NCBI GenBank assembly: GCA_964342385.1 | Contig: CAYFGP010000015.1 | Span: 1 to 64,000, forward strand | DNA: 64,000 nucleotides | Direction: 5' to 3' | From: Oceanospirillum sp964342385 | GTDB taxonomy: Bacteria; Pseudomonadota; Gammaproteobacteria; Pseudomonadales; Halomonadaceae | Part shown: positions 46,303 through 55,589 of the stretch, in pieces | Layout: each line of letters begins with the position of its first letter | Position numbering within the stretch: the stretch's first letter is position 1 | Notes under the pieces: generated by a model | Told to the model about the DNA's origin: nothing | The model's database searches: none | Seen by the model: only the letters and a program-made list of their open reading frames with translations | Position numbers and translations under genes: made by a program

Positions 46303-46818
46303 TTACATATCGTAGATTTCACGCAGTTTGCGGAAAATCTTACGGGCAGCAGCAGGTGGTTTACCTTGGCTCTGCTCTTTCTGAGCCGTACGAATCAGCT
46401 GGCGCATGGTCTGGCGATCCGTGTCCGGCTGCTCGGCTACCAGCTCATTCAGTGCGCTGTCACCTTCTGCTACCAGACGATCACGCCAGTGTTCCAGCTT
46501 GTGGAACTGACGGTTATAGGCATCGCTGGTGGTATCAAACAGGGCCAACTTCTCAGCCACGGCTTCGCTGTCTTCATTACGCATCAGCTTACCCACGTAT
46601 TGCAGGTGGCGGCGCTTGGCTTCGTTTGAGCGGATGCGATGATACTCATCAATGGCGCGATACATGTCATCGGAGAGCTGTAATTTCTGTTGCTGATCTT
46701 TATTCAGCTCCAGAATCTTTTTCCCCATCTCCTGAAGGGCATGCATCTCCCGTTTTATCTGGGTCTTACTGGGTCCGTAATCAAATTCCTCGGACTCGTC
46801 ATATACGTCTTCGCTCAT
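46303..46818 (-). CDS. yjgA: Ribosome-associated protein YjgA (DarP)
   Basis: A 171-residue acidic-to-basic helical protein of the DUF615 family. YjgA/DarP binds late 50S ribosomal precursors and aids assembly. Seen: GPSKTQIKREMHALQEMGKK near the start, RRHLQYVGKLMR in the middle, and RQLIRTAQKEQ plus KIFRKLREI at the end. The conserved start MSEDVYDE sets the ATG at 46818; the frame is open to 46860. It sits between tldD and pmbA on the opposite strand. Confidence 0.93.
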   Translation of the reverse strand: MSEDVYDESEEFDYGPSKTQIKREMHALQEMGKKILELNKDQQQKLQLSDDMYRAIDEYHRIRSNEAKRRHLQYVGKLMRNEDSEAVAEKLALFDTTSDAYNRQFHKLEHWRDRLVAEGDSALNELVAEQPDTDRQTMRQLIRTAQKEQSQGKPPAAARKIFRKLREIYDM

Positions 46819-46912
46819 ATCATCCACTTGTGCAGTTATCAAACGGGTTAAGTTTAACACACTTGCATGATCTGACCGAGATAACAGAAATAACGATTAG
46901 GTAGTGCTTCCT

Positions 46913-48283
46913 ATGTCACAGAAAACATCACAGCAGGTTTCACAAGAATACAGTGAGCAGATGAACGCCTGGAACAGCCAGTTGCCCGCTTGTGCGCAAC
47001 ATGTGTTGGAAGAAGCGCGTGCCAAAGGCGCTACAGCGGCTGAAGTGGCGGTATCCGGTAGCAGTGGATTATCGGTTAATGCTCGTATGGGCGAGGTCGA
47101 AACCGTTGAGTTTAATCAGGATCAAAGTATCTCATTAACGGTTTACCGTGGTCAGAAAAAGGGGCATGTCTCGGTGACCGATCTGACCGAAACGGCCTTG
47201 AGCAATGCGGTCGATATGGCGCTGGCATTTGCCAATCACACTGCCGAAGATGAATACGCCGGTTTGGCCAATGCCGAACTGATGGCTCAGGAGTGGCAGG
47301 ATCCTGAGCTTTATTACCATACTGAACTTGCGGTAGAAGATCTGGTCGAACGTGCGCTGGAATGTGAGGCGGCAGGGCGTAAGGATGAGCGTATTACCAA
47401 CTCTGATGGTGCCAGTGCTTATGCTGGTGAGCGTTCTTTCCTGTATGCCAATAGCCATGGCTTTAGTGGTCAACTATCGGGTACCAACTATTCTGCCAGT
47501 TGTGTGCTGATTGCCGGTCAGGGTGATCAGATGCAGCGTGACTACTGGTATGACAGTCAGCGTCAGTGGAACCTGTTACAAGATGCGCAGCAGATCGGTG
47601 AAAAAGCCGCAGAGCGCACACTGGAGCGTCTGAACCCTCATAAACTGAGTACGCAAAAGGTACCTGTGGTATTTGCTGCAGAGATCGCTTCCAGCCTGGT
47701 TAGTCACCTGATGGGGGGCATCAGTGGTGGTAGCCTGTACCGCAATGCATCTTTTCTGAAAGATCGCCTGGGTGAGCAGATTTTCCCTGAGTTTGTCTCT
47801 ATCTTTGAGCAACCGCATATCAAAGGAGGTGTTTCCAGTGCGCCCTTTGATCGTGAAGGTGTCACTACGCGAGATAATATCTTTGTAAAAGACGGTGTGC
47901 TGAACAGCTATATGTTGGGCAGCTATTCAGCTCGTAAACTGGGTATGGAAACCACGGCGAATGCCGGTGGCGCCCGTAATCTGAGCATTGCTTCAACCGG
48001 TGAAGACTTTGCGGGAATCTTGAATAAGATGGGTACGGGACTATTGGTTACTGAGCTAATGGGTCAGGGCTTGAATATGGTTACCGGTGATTACTCGCGT
48101 GGTGCAGCAGGTTTCTGGGTCGAAAACGGTGTTATTCAATATCCGGTACATGAAATCACTGTTGCAGGTAATCTGAATGAGATGTTTAAGCAGATTCAGG
48201 CTGTAGGAACTGATGTGGATACACGTGGCAATATCCAAACAGGCTCTATTCTGATTGAACAGATGACCATTGCGGGTGCTTAA
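46913..48283 (+). CDS. pmbA: Metalloprotease subunit PmbA (TldE)
   Basis: The non-catalytic partner of TldD. The 456 residues lack the HExxxH zinc motif, as expected. Conserved segments: LGSYSARKLGMETTANAGGARNL, TGLLVTELMGQGLNMVTGDYSRGAAGFWVENG and the end SILIEQMTIAGA. The ATG at 46913 is preferred; a GTG at 46904 is in frame. It is divergent from yjgA and followed by a strong terminator. Confidence 0.95.
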   Translation: MSQKTSQQVSQEYSEQMNAWNSQLPACAQHVLEEARAKGATAAEVAVSGSSGLSVNARMGEVETVEFNQDQSISLTVYRGQKKGHVSVTDLTETALSNAVDMALAFANHTAEDEYAGLANAELMAQEWQDPELYYHTELAVEDLVERALECEAAGRKDERITNSDGASAYAGERSFLYANSHGFSGQLSGTNYSASCVLIAGQGDQMQRDYWYDSQRQWNLLQDAQQIGEKAAERTLERLNPHKLSTQKVPVVFAAEIASSLVSHLMGGISGGSLYRNASFLKDRLGEQIFPEFVSIFEQPHIKGGVSSAPFDREGVTTRDNIFVKDGVLNSYMLGSYSARKLGMETTANAGGARNLSIASTGEDFAGILNKMGTGLLVTELMGQGLNMVTGDYSRGAAGFWVENGVIQYPVHEITVAGNLNEMFKQIQAVGTDVDTRGNIQTGSILIEQMTIAGA

Positions 48284-48307
48284 GTACACTTGTTTTTAAA
48301 AGCTTAG

Positions 48308-48343
48308 AAAATAACCCTGATTCGGCAGAGTCAGGGTTATTTT
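48308..48343. terminator. Bidirectional terminator between pmbA and mgtE
   Basis: AAAATAACCCTGA-(TTCGGCAGAG)-TCAGGGTTATTTT. The perfect 13-bp stem extends to 16 bp with one G-U pair, closing on a GGCA loop. A- and T-rich flanks serve both converging genes. Confidence 0.93.
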
Positions 48344-48400
48344 GTATGGGGAGAGTGGATCTGTCTGGATATATGTAGGTCTAACAGAGGGCTTGATATT

Positions 48401-49756
48401 CTAGAGGTAAAATACGGTTGCCAAACCCAGAAATGCCATAAAACCAATCACATCGGTGACGGTTGTCAGTAGTACACTGCCTGCCAGTGCTGGATCGATC
48501 TTCATCCATTTCAAAATTAAGGGCAGCGCGGCACCGGCGAGTACGGCGACAATCAGATTGATCACAATTGCTGCACCGATAATAAAGCCCAATGTCAGGT
48601 CATTAAACCAAAGCACTGCCACTCCGGCGACCACTAAGGCCCATAAGCTGCCGTTAATAACCCCTACGATCAACTCCCGGTTTAATAGCCAGGGGGTGTT
48701 ACTTGATGAGATATGCCCCAGTGCCATACCGCGAATGACGACCGTTAGGGTCTGGCTACCGGCGATGCCACCCATGCTGGCGACAATAGGCATTAGTACA
48801 GCCAGAGCGACAACCTTTTCAATGGTGGCATCAAAGATACCAATCACCGCTGAGGCTAAAAAGGCGGTCAGTAAGTTAATCCCTAGCCAGACCGCACGAC
48901 GTTTGGCTGTGAGCAGTACAGGGGAGAAGGTGTCTTCATCTTCATCCAGACCGGCCATACTCATCAGGGAGTGATCCGCATCTTCCCGGATAACGTCTAC
49001 CACGTCATCAATGGTGATACGACCTAATAGGTTATCGTACTCATCCACCACAGGTGCGGAGATCAAATCGAATTTCTCAAACAGATTTGCCACTTCGCTA
49101 TCGGGGAGATCGGCTTTGATAACGATACAGTCAGTATCCATTACTTCCCGTACGGTAATATTGGGATCGGCTACCAATAGAGTGGTGATGGGTAGTACGC
49201 CAATAAAGTGATCCCGGCGGCTCACAACCAGTAGGGAGTCAGTAGAGTCAGGCAGGCTTTGGTGGCGACGCAGATAACGCAGTACTACATCCAGAGTTAT
49301 GTCTGGTCTGATAGTAATGGTATCCGTATTCATCAGGCCGCCAGCAGTATCCTCTGGATAGGACAGCACGGCTTCTACTCGCTGTCGATCCTGAGCATCC
49401 ATGGAAACCAGAACTTCGCGCGTAACCGTATCAGGTAGCTGCTGCAGAAGGTCGGCAATATCATCAGTTTCCAAGCCTTCAGTGGCATTCAGTACTTCTT
49501 CTGCGTTCATGCGCTTCAGGAAGAGTGCCTGAATATCATCACTGAGGTGCTGGAGCACATCACCCTGAAGATCAGGGTCAATCATGCGCCAAAGTAGGTC
49601 GCGCTCTTTAGGTGGTGTAGATTCCAGTAGATGAGCGACATCCTGTGCGGGCAAGCCGCGATTAAGCATGCGTCGAACCTGGGCAAAAGCACCCGAGTCC
49701 ATGGCATCGTTAAGACGGGAAAGAATTGGCTGTGTATCTTGATTATCGCTGGCCAT
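48401..49756 (-). CDS. mgtE: Magnesium transporter MgtE
   Basis: A gated Mg2+ channel/transporter of 451 residues. An N-terminal superhelical domain (about 10-130) is followed by two CBS domains (about 135-255) that sense Mg2+, a connecting helix and five C-terminal membrane segments (about 285-450). Family motifs: YPEDTAGGLMNTD before CBS1, PVVDEYDNLLGRITIDDVVDV at the end of CBS2, and MPIVASMGGIAGSQTLTVVIRGMA in the pore. It lies downstream of ptsO on the same strand. Confidence 0.95.
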   Translation of the reverse strand: MASDNQDTQPILSRLNDAMDSGAFAQVRRMLNRGLPAQDVAHLLESTPPKERDLLWRMIDPDLQGDVLQHLSDDIQALFLKRMNAEEVLNATEGLETDDIADLLQQLPDTVTREVLVSMDAQDRQRVEAVLSYPEDTAGGLMNTDTITIRPDITLDVVLRYLRRHQSLPDSTDSLLVVSRRDHFIGVLPITTLLVADPNITVREVMDTDCIVIKADLPDSEVANLFEKFDLISAPVVDEYDNLLGRITIDDVVDVIREDADHSLMSMAGLDEDEDTFSPVLLTAKRRAVWLGINLLTAFLASAVIGIFDATIEKVVALAVLMPIVASMGGIAGSQTLTVVIRGMALGHISSSNTPWLLNRELIVGVINGSLWALVVAGVAVLWFNDLTLGFIIGAAIVINLIVAVLAGAALPLILKWMKIDPALAGSVLLTTVTDVIGFMAFLGLATVFYL

Positions 49757-49903
49757 AATTCACATCGCTCAAGGGTGATCAGTGGCGTATGTTGCGATAA
49801 TAACTGGATTTTTTCTGAAATGGCAGTGTTAACAAGATTTTACAGTTAATAAAATCTATATAGGCAAGTTGATCATTGTCTTTAGAGTGATAGCTAGAGA
49901 GGG

Positions 49904-50182
49904 TTAGCTTTCGTCGCCAAAACCACTGGCGAACAAGGCTTTAATCGCTTCGGCTACGTCTGTTTCGTTATCGCCATCCACTTCGAATTCCAGCTCAGTG
50001 CCCTTGGGGCTGCTCATCATCATCAGCGCCATCATATTACGGCAATCGGCTTGTTTGTCTTTGTCTCTGTCATGCAAGATAACGTTAACAGCTTGAAAGC
50101 GGGACACGAGCTCAACCAGTTTGGAAGCCGGCCTGAGATGAAAGCCTTTGCTGTTGCAGACGGTAACAGTAAAACTCAGCAT
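49904..50182 (-). CDS. ptsO: Nitrogen-PTS phosphocarrier NPr
   Basis: An HPr-like phosphocarrier of the PTS-Ntr regulatory chain (EI-Ntr to NPr to EIIA-Ntr). The 92 residues have the phosphorylated His15 in GFHLRPASKL and the typical NMMALMMMSSPKGTEL segment where HPr has its Ser46 region. It lies 3 bp after rapZ, in the rpoN-hpf-ptsN-rapZ-ptsO order. Confidence 0.94.
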   Translation of the reverse strand: MLSFTVTVCNSKGFHLRPASKLVELVSRFQAVNVILHDRDKDKQADCRNMMALMMMSSPKGTELEFEVDGDNETDVAEAIKALFASGFGDES

Positions 50183-50185
50183 AGA

Positions 50186-51046
50186 TTAATCCTTGTTAGC
50201 CAGCCTCAAATCCCTATGTCGTACCAGAGTTTGTGGATACTGTTGTTGGAAGCGCGCTGCAAGCTGTTCGGTGGTATAGACAGATCTATGCTGACCGCCG
50301 GTGCAACCTATGCCAATGGTGATGTAGTTACGGCCACTGGCGATAATGCTGGGTAACCATTTATCGAGAAAGCCTGAAATATCAGACAGCATGGCCCGGA
50401 CGCTAAAGTCCTGTTCCAGAAACTCGATAACAGGTTGATCTTGTCCTGTGTATTGACGTAGCTGAACCTCCCAATAGGGATTAGGCAGACAGCGTACATC
50501 AAACAGAAAATCACAATCTTTAGGGGCGCCCCGTTTAAAGCCAAAGGACTGGAACTGGATCGCTACGGCTTGTTGGCTGTTTTCCTGCAACTGCTGTTTG
50601 ATGATATCCCTGAGATCATAGATATTCAGGTTGCTGGTATCGATTCTCAAGTCAGCCTGTTCGGCAATGCTTTCCAGTAGATGGGCTTCCTGCTCAATAG
50701 CTTCAGCCAGAGATATCTGTTTGGAAGAGAGTGGGTGCTTGCGACGTGTGGCGTTAAAACGTTCAATCAGGGTCGCATCATCCGAATCCAGATAGATGAT
50801 GCTGGCACTAACGCCATCAGCCCTGAGTTTATCAAAATGAGGTTGGATGCCTTCCGGGTCTGTCACAATATTGCGCGCATCAATACTGACGGCAACGCGA
50901 TTATTGCTACTGGGTAGGTGGTGAGGTAGCTCACTGAGCAGGCCGATAGGAAGATTATCAATGGCAAAAAAGCCCAGATCTTCCAGGACATGTAGGGCTA
51001 CACTTTTACCGGCTCCTGACCGGCCACTAATAATCACCAGTTTCAT
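50186..51046 (-). CDS. rapZ: RNase adapter protein RapZ
   Basis: A 286-residue nucleotide-binding adaptor that in enterics senses glucosamine-6-phosphate and presents GlmZ RNA to RNase E. The P-loop is SGRSGAGKSVAL near residue 8, followed by LEDLGFFAIDNLP. The C-terminal domain has FDVRCLPNPYW and IGIGCTGGQHRSVY, the metabolite-binding part. Conservation of the GlmY/GlmZ circuit outside enterics is uncertain, so its target here is unknown. Confidence 0.95.
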   Translation of the reverse strand: MKLVIISGRSGAGKSVALHVLEDLGFFAIDNLPIGLLSELPHHLPSSNNRVAVSIDARNIVTDPEGIQPHFDKLRADGVSASIIYLDSDDATLIERFNATRRKHPLSSKQISLAEAIEQEAHLLESIAEQADLRIDTSNLNIYDLRDIIKQQLQENSQQAVAIQFQSFGFKRGAPKDCDFLFDVRCLPNPYWEVQLRQYTGQDQPVIEFLEQDFSVRAMLSDISGFLDKWLPSIIASGRNYITIGIGCTGGQHRSVYTTEQLAARFQQQYPQTLVRHRDLRLANKD

Positions 51047-51085
51047 GATGAAGGTTCCATTTACTGCCTGAGTTCAGATGGGATA

Positions 51086-51532
51086 TTAACCTATCCAGAG
51101 CTGATATAACGCATCGGAATTGGGTGCAGTACGTAATGTACGGCAAAACTCTGGGTCTGAGAACTTTTCAGCCAGAGAAGAAAGTAGTTGCAGATGCTCA
51201 TCAGTGGCTTCCTCCGGGACAAGCAGTACAAACAGCATATCTACCGGCTTGCCATCAATGGCATCAAAGTCGATTTTGTCCTTCAGTCTGATAAAGGTGC
51301 CAACGCTTTCAGTACAGTTGCTGATTCTGCAATGGGGCACAGCTATACCTTCGCCAATACCTGTGCTTCCCAGACGTTCGCGCGCAATCAGTTTATCAAA
51401 AACTTCGGTGCTTTCGAGAGTGGGTAGCTGTTGGCTGATAAATTTGCTGAAGAATTCGAGGAGTCTTTTTTTACTACCCCCTGGAACTCCGTCCAGAGTT
51501 CGCAGGGGTGTAAGAACAGAATTGAGTGACAT
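51086..51532 (-). CDS. ptsN: Nitrogen-regulatory EIIA component PtsN
   Basis: EIIA-Ntr, the terminal phosphoacceptor of the nitrogen PTS, which adjusts potassium uptake and other targets. The 148 residues show the active His in GIGEGIAVPHCRI and the strand VDMLFVLLVPEEATDEHLQLLS. It lies 20 bp after hpf and 39 bp before rapZ. Confidence 0.95.
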   Translation of the reverse strand: MSLNSVLTPLRTLDGVPGGSKKRLLEFFSKFISQQLPTLESTEVFDKLIARERLGSTGIGEGIAVPHCRISNCTESVGTFIRLKDKIDFDAIDGKPVDMLFVLLVPEEATDEHLQLLSSLAEKFSDPEFCRTLRTAPNSDALYQLWIG

Positions 51533-51552
51533 GAGATATCAATTAGGTTCAA

Positions 51553-51861
51553 TTAGCGTGCTGCAGCACCTTGTTTACGGGCCTGAGACTTTTCTTTGTG
51601 TTTAATCAGCTGACGATCAATTTTGTCGGTTAAAGCATCGATAGATGCGTACATATCTTCAGCTTCTGCGGTTGCATGCAGATCAGCTCCGGCAACGTGC
51701 AGTGTGGCTTCTGCAATTTGGCGTTCCTTCTCTACTTTCAGGGTAACCTGAACATTAGTGATACCATCAACGTGACGTTCTAAGCGGGTTACCTTATTTG
51801 ACACATAGTCACGCAGTGCATCGGTAAGCTCTAGATGTTGACCAGTAATATTTAATTGCAT
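51553..51861 (-). CDS. hpf: Short ribosome hibernation-promoting factor
   Basis: A 102-residue short-form HPF (YhbH/RaiA family) that stabilises inactive ribosome dimers. Motifs: MQLNITGQHLELTDALRDYV, VEKERQIAEATLHVAGADLHA and DMYASIDALTDKIDRQLIKHKEK. It lacks the extra dimerisation domain of long HPF. It is 84 bp downstream of rpoN, as in most gammaproteobacteria. Confidence 0.95.
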   Translation of the reverse strand: MQLNITGQHLELTDALRDYVSNKVTRLERHVDGITNVQVTLKVEKERQIAEATLHVAGADLHATAEAEDMYASIDALTDKIDRQLIKHKEKSQARKQGAAAR

Positions 51862-51945
51862 AACGAGCTCCTTACTTTTTAGCGGTCTGCAATTTGATTG
51901 TATCGTTTTTCCTGTATTTGCAAACCTTTTTTTTGTAAAGGGATT

Positions 51946-53478
51946 TTAAATCAACTTCTTACGTTCATTAGAAGGCGGAATATTCATAGCTTCACGGTAC
52001 TTGGCTACGGTTCTTCTTGCAACCTTAATACCTTGTTCAGCGAGCATATTTGCCAATTTACTGTCACTCAGGGGTTTACGCGGCGGTTCTTCAGCAATCA
52101 TCTTCTTAATCATAGCTCGGATTGCGGTAGAAGACGCTTCACCACCTGAGGTTGTGCCTACATGGCTGGAGAAAAAGTACTTCAGCTCAAAGATACCCCG
52201 TGGGGTATGAATATATTTCTGAGTTGTGACACGAGAGATGGTGGATTCATGCATGCCAATCGCCTCGGCGATATCGTGCAATACCATGGGCTTCATGCCC
52301 TCTTCTCCCATTTCAAGAAAGCCTTGTTGGCGTTTTACAATCTCTAACCCAACTTTTAGCAAGGTTTCATTGCGACTGTGTAAACTCTTTAAAAACCAGC
52401 GTGCTTCCTGGAGCTGGTTTTTCATAAAGGTGTTGTCAGGGCTGTTATCGGCCCGTTTGATCAGGCCAGAATACGCATTGTGGATACGGATCTTTGGCGC
52501 AATATCTGGGTTTAGATCAACTTTCCAATGATCTTCTTCCCGGGTCACAAATAGGTCCGGTGTGACGTATTCTGCGTGTTCTGTGGAGATGCTGGAGCCC
52601 GGTTTAGGATTCAGGGTACGAATCAGGGCGATAATCTCCTGCAGCTCACCCTCTTTGACTCTTAGTTTACGCATGAGCTGCGTAAAGTCACGACTGCCCA
52701 GCATATCTAGGAAGTAACTGATCAGCTTACGGGTCTTCTCCAGCAGGAATGGCGTGGTTTCTATAGTTTCCAGCTGAATGAGTAGGCAGTCCTGCAAATT
52801 TCTAGCCGCACAGCCAATAGGATCCAGGTGTTGTACATAACCCAGTACGGCTTCGACATCTTCCAGTTCCAGCTCAAAGGCGCTGTTCTGGAACTGTTCG
52901 CGATCCTTCAGGCCTTCCATAATATCTTCAATACTGGAGGTCAGGTAACCGTCAGGGTCGATACTGTCGATAATGGCTTCTGCAATCACAATATCCTGTT
53001 GCGGCAAGCCAGACAGATTCAGCTGCCAGGAGAGGTGGTCCTGCAGTGTTTCTGTGACCGTACCCCGTTGTTCCAGGTAGTTGTTTTCATCATCAGACAT
53101 GCTACCGGAAGACATCGGAAGGCTTTCCTGGTAGACCTCATCCCAGCCGCTATCGACAGGCAGATCTTCAGGAATGGAGTCCTGCCAGTTGTCTTCAGCG
53201 CTGGCACTGTATTGATCCGAGTCGAGATCAGTGTCTGTGGAGTCTGATGCGGTAGCAGTTTCACCTTCCGCTTCCTTAGTCTCATTACTGGCTGCGCCTT
53301 CTGCTTCAGGAGCAGAATTAAACTCATCCTCCACTTCCAGCATAGGATTGGATTCCAGAGCTTCCTGAATCTCCTGTTGTAGATCCAGCGTCGACAGCTG
53401 CAATAAGCGAATCGCTTGTTGCAGCTGGGGCGTCATGGTCAGATTCTGACCGATTTTGAGCTGTAATGCCGGCTTCAT
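51946..53478 (-). CDS. rpoN: RNA polymerase sigma-54 factor
   Basis: The alternative sigma factor for GG-N10-GC promoters that needs enhancer-binding ATPases. The 510 residues comprise region I (MKPALQLKIGQNLTMTPQLQQAIRLLQLS), a very acidic region II (about 50-130), core-binding region III, the HTH (AIGMHESTISRVTTQKY) and the RpoN box ARRTVAKYREA near the C-terminus. It lies 26 bp after lptB. Two predicted sigma-54 promoters occur in this window at 14305 and 16455. Confidence 0.97.
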   Translation of the reverse strand: MKPALQLKIGQNLTMTPQLQQAIRLLQLSTLDLQQEIQEALESNPMLEVEDEFNSAPEAEGAASNETKEAEGETATASDSTDTDLDSDQYSASAEDNWQDSIPEDLPVDSGWDEVYQESLPMSSGSMSDDENNYLEQRGTVTETLQDHLSWQLNLSGLPQQDIVIAEAIIDSIDPDGYLTSSIEDIMEGLKDREQFQNSAFELELEDVEAVLGYVQHLDPIGCAARNLQDCLLIQLETIETTPFLLEKTRKLISYFLDMLGSRDFTQLMRKLRVKEGELQEIIALIRTLNPKPGSSISTEHAEYVTPDLFVTREEDHWKVDLNPDIAPKIRIHNAYSGLIKRADNSPDNTFMKNQLQEARWFLKSLHSRNETLLKVGLEIVKRQQGFLEMGEEGMKPMVLHDIAEAIGMHESTISRVTTQKYIHTPRGIFELKYFFSSHVGTTSGGEASSTAIRAMIKKMIAEEPPRKPLSDSKLANMLAEQGIKVARRTVAKYREAMNIPPSNERKKLI

Positions 53479-53504
53479 AGGTTACGGCTTATTCCTGCGT
53501 GTTG

Positions 53505-54230
53505 TTATAGCTTGAATTCTTGACCCAGGTAAACGTCTCTTACCTGTTGGTTATTCATGATATCTGCGGCATCACCTTCGGCAATGATATGTCCTTCACT
53601 GACAATATAGGCTTTTTCACAGATATCCAAGGTTTCGCGCACGTTATGGTCAGTAATTAATACACCGATATTACGCGCTTTTAACTGTCGAATAATAGAT
53701 TTAATTTCATTTACCGAAATGGGGTCAACCCCTGCAAACGGCTCATCCAGCAAGACAAAGGATGGTTCAGTGGCCAGAGCACGGGCAATTTCCACCCGGC
53801 GACGCTCGCCACCTGACAGGCTCATGCCCAGGCTTTTACGGATATGGGTAATGCTGAATTCTTCCAGCAAGCGTTCCAGATGCCCCTGACGTTGCTGGCT
53901 ATTGAGATCTTTGCGGGTTTCCAGAATACCGAGAATATTTTTCTCAACCGATAGCTTTCTGAAAATAGAAGCTTCCTGAGGCAGATAACCCACTCCTTTT
54001 TTTGCTCGGCCATGCATGGGTAGTGCAGTGATATCTTCGTCATCAATGCTGACTGCGCCCTGATCGGATTTTACTAAGCCGACAATCATATAAAACGAGG
54101 TGGTTTTGCCTGCACCATTAGGCCCAAGCAGGCCAACCACTTGCCCCTGTCTGACAGACAGGCTGATATCCTGTACCACCTGACGCTTTTTATAGCTTTT
54201 AGCCAGATGAGCGGCTTTTAGGGTTCTCAT
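53505..54230 (-). CDS. lptB: LPS export ABC transporter ATPase LptB
   Basis: The cytoplasmic ATPase that drives LPS extraction with LptFG. The 241 residues show Walker A LLGPNGAGKTTSF, signature SLSGGERRRVEIARAL, Walker B FVLLDEPFAGVDPIS and the switch His in VLITDHNVRETL. Its start overlaps the lptA stop by four bases (ATGA), which indicates translational coupling. Confidence 0.96.
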   Translation of the reverse strand: MRTLKAAHLAKSYKKRQVVQDISLSVRQGQVVGLLGPNGAGKTTSFYMIVGLVKSDQGAVSIDDEDITALPMHGRAKKGVGYLPQEASIFRKLSVEKNILGILETRKDLNSQQRQGHLERLLEEFSITHIRKSLGMSLSGGERRRVEIARALATEPSFVLLDEPFAGVDPISVNEIKSIIRQLKARNIGVLITDHNVRETLDICEKAYIVSEGHIIAEGDAADIMNNQQVRDVYLGQEFKL

Positions 54231-54799
54231 TGACTCTGTTCCTGTTTTTTACTGTTCTGTGGAAACAGAATAATTTTCACCCGGCCTTCATCGGCATCAG
54301 GATTGTTCTCGGTGTTACTCTTTTTGCCCCAGGCGCGAATATTACGGTTTTGCAAACTGTAACGAATATTTTCACCGGTAAAACGATCGCTGCCATTTTC
54401 AACTTCAGCGTTATGGGTCAGCAGGATCTCTTGCTCAAGGGCAAAGTACTCCACATGCATGGCATAGGCGTGTACTAACGGGTCTTGTGCATTGGGTTGC
54501 TGTTGAATATGAACCCGCTGCTTTTCGCCCTGCGCCACGACCTTATCCAGCTCACCGTTATCCGTTTGATAGATCGTCAACTGATGAGCTTCAACTCTTA
54601 ATGAACCCTGGGTTAAGACCACAGTGCCTGTATAGGTAGCAATGCCTGTATTGGGATTAAATTCAGCCTGATCCGCCTGAATGTTGATCGGCTGCTGTTT
54701 ATCTCTATCCAGCGCATGTACCGATAGAGATAAGAGAGGGGAGGTCAGTAGCATCAAGTATGTCAGTACTGTAGAGAAAAAACGGATATTACTGTGCAT
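54227..54799 (-). CDS. lptA: LPS transport periplasmic protein LptA
   Basis: The periplasmic bridge protein that carries LPS from LptC to LptD. The 190 residues include a signal peptide (about 1-30, cleavage near VHA) and an OstA-like beta-jellyroll (QPINIQADQAEFNPNTGIATYTG). The C-terminus is Lys/Gln-rich. The ATG at 54799 gives a normal signal peptide and overlaps the lptC stop by about ten bases; an in-frame start at 54820 is less likely. Confidence 0.93.
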   Translation of the reverse strand: MHSNIRFFSTVLTYLMLLTSPLLSLSVHALDRDKQQPINIQADQAEFNPNTGIATYTGTVVLTQGSLRVEAHQLTIYQTDNGELDKVVAQGEKQRVHIQQQPNAQDPLVHAYAMHVEYFALEQEILLTHNAEVENGSDRFTGENIRYSLQNRNIRAWGKKSNTENNPDADEGRVKIILFPQNSKKQEQSQ

Positions 54800-55391
54800 A
54801 AGATCCCCGAACGTTATCAAGTAGTTGAACCTGATGGGTGTTTAAATTGACTTTTAGACCTACAGCTTCAATACGCCCGTTGTCAGAATCCAGTGTAATT
54901 GGGCTCTGGGTGTAGGCGATATTTTGCAGTAAATCGATATTAATTAGGTCGGTCAAAAGTTTCAGTCTGGCATTTTCTATATTATTTTGCTGTTTGCCTG
55001 AGTCTGCCTTCCAGACTATAACATTTTGATTTAATTGAAAATGATCTCCATCACCTTCAATAAATGCTTGTTTGCTTTGCGCATGCCACTGAGCTTGGCC
55101 ATGAGGGTTATAAGTGATCAGTAGTGGTGTTTCCAGGTGGGTCTGGGCGCTGTCTGGAAAATGTAACAAGCGTTCTGCCTGAATGGAACGATGAAGGATG
55201 CCACTTTCATCGTAGCTGCGGTACTTGCTGTTAACCGCGTAGTAATCTGGCTCGGAAGGTTTGTCGGGAACATCGGAGAAAAGGTCAATATCCTCGGGGC
55301 GTTGGCTATCCAGTAAGTGAATAACGGCCCCCAGCACGGCAAGGCCGGCTAAACCAAGAAAACGCTTTTTTAATCGGGAGCCAAATAACAT
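54789..55391 (-). CDS. lptC: LPS export protein LptC
   Basis: A bitopic inner-membrane protein that receives LPS from LptBFG and passes it to LptA. The 200 residues have a membrane segment near 10-27 and a periplasmic jellyroll domain (YDESGILHRSIQAERLLHFPDS, NARLKLLTDLINIDLLQNIAYTQSP). It is 198 bp downstream of kdsC and overlaps lptA. Confidence 0.93.
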   Translation of the reverse strand: MLFGSRLKKRFLGLAGLAVLGAVIHLLDSQRPEDIDLFSDVPDKPSEPDYYAVNSKYRSYDESGILHRSIQAERLLHFPDSAQTHLETPLLITYNPHGQAQWHAQSKQAFIEGDGDHFQLNQNVIVWKADSGKQQNNIENARLKLLTDLINIDLLQNIAYTQSPITLDSDNGRIEAVGLKVNLNTHQVQLLDNVRGSYAQ

Positions 55392-55589
55392 AGTGTGTAA
55401 TCGTCCGATGTAAAGTGATACCTGCCAGGCTTATTTAAAATGAGTCACCATAAAATAGCCAGCTAAGCTCGTAATTTAGCAGTCTTGTAATATTTAACGG
55501 GTATCTGATCGGTCTAAAAGCGAGTGTGGGCTTCTATTGGTTGATGAAGCCCAGACCTGTGTCAGATAGAAGTCAGTGAGACTTGGTGT

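Noticed and set aside
46173..46904. 243-codon plus-strand frame across yjgA
   Set aside because: Antisense to a clear yjgA gene; composition is atypical and it crosses a terminator and a promoter region.
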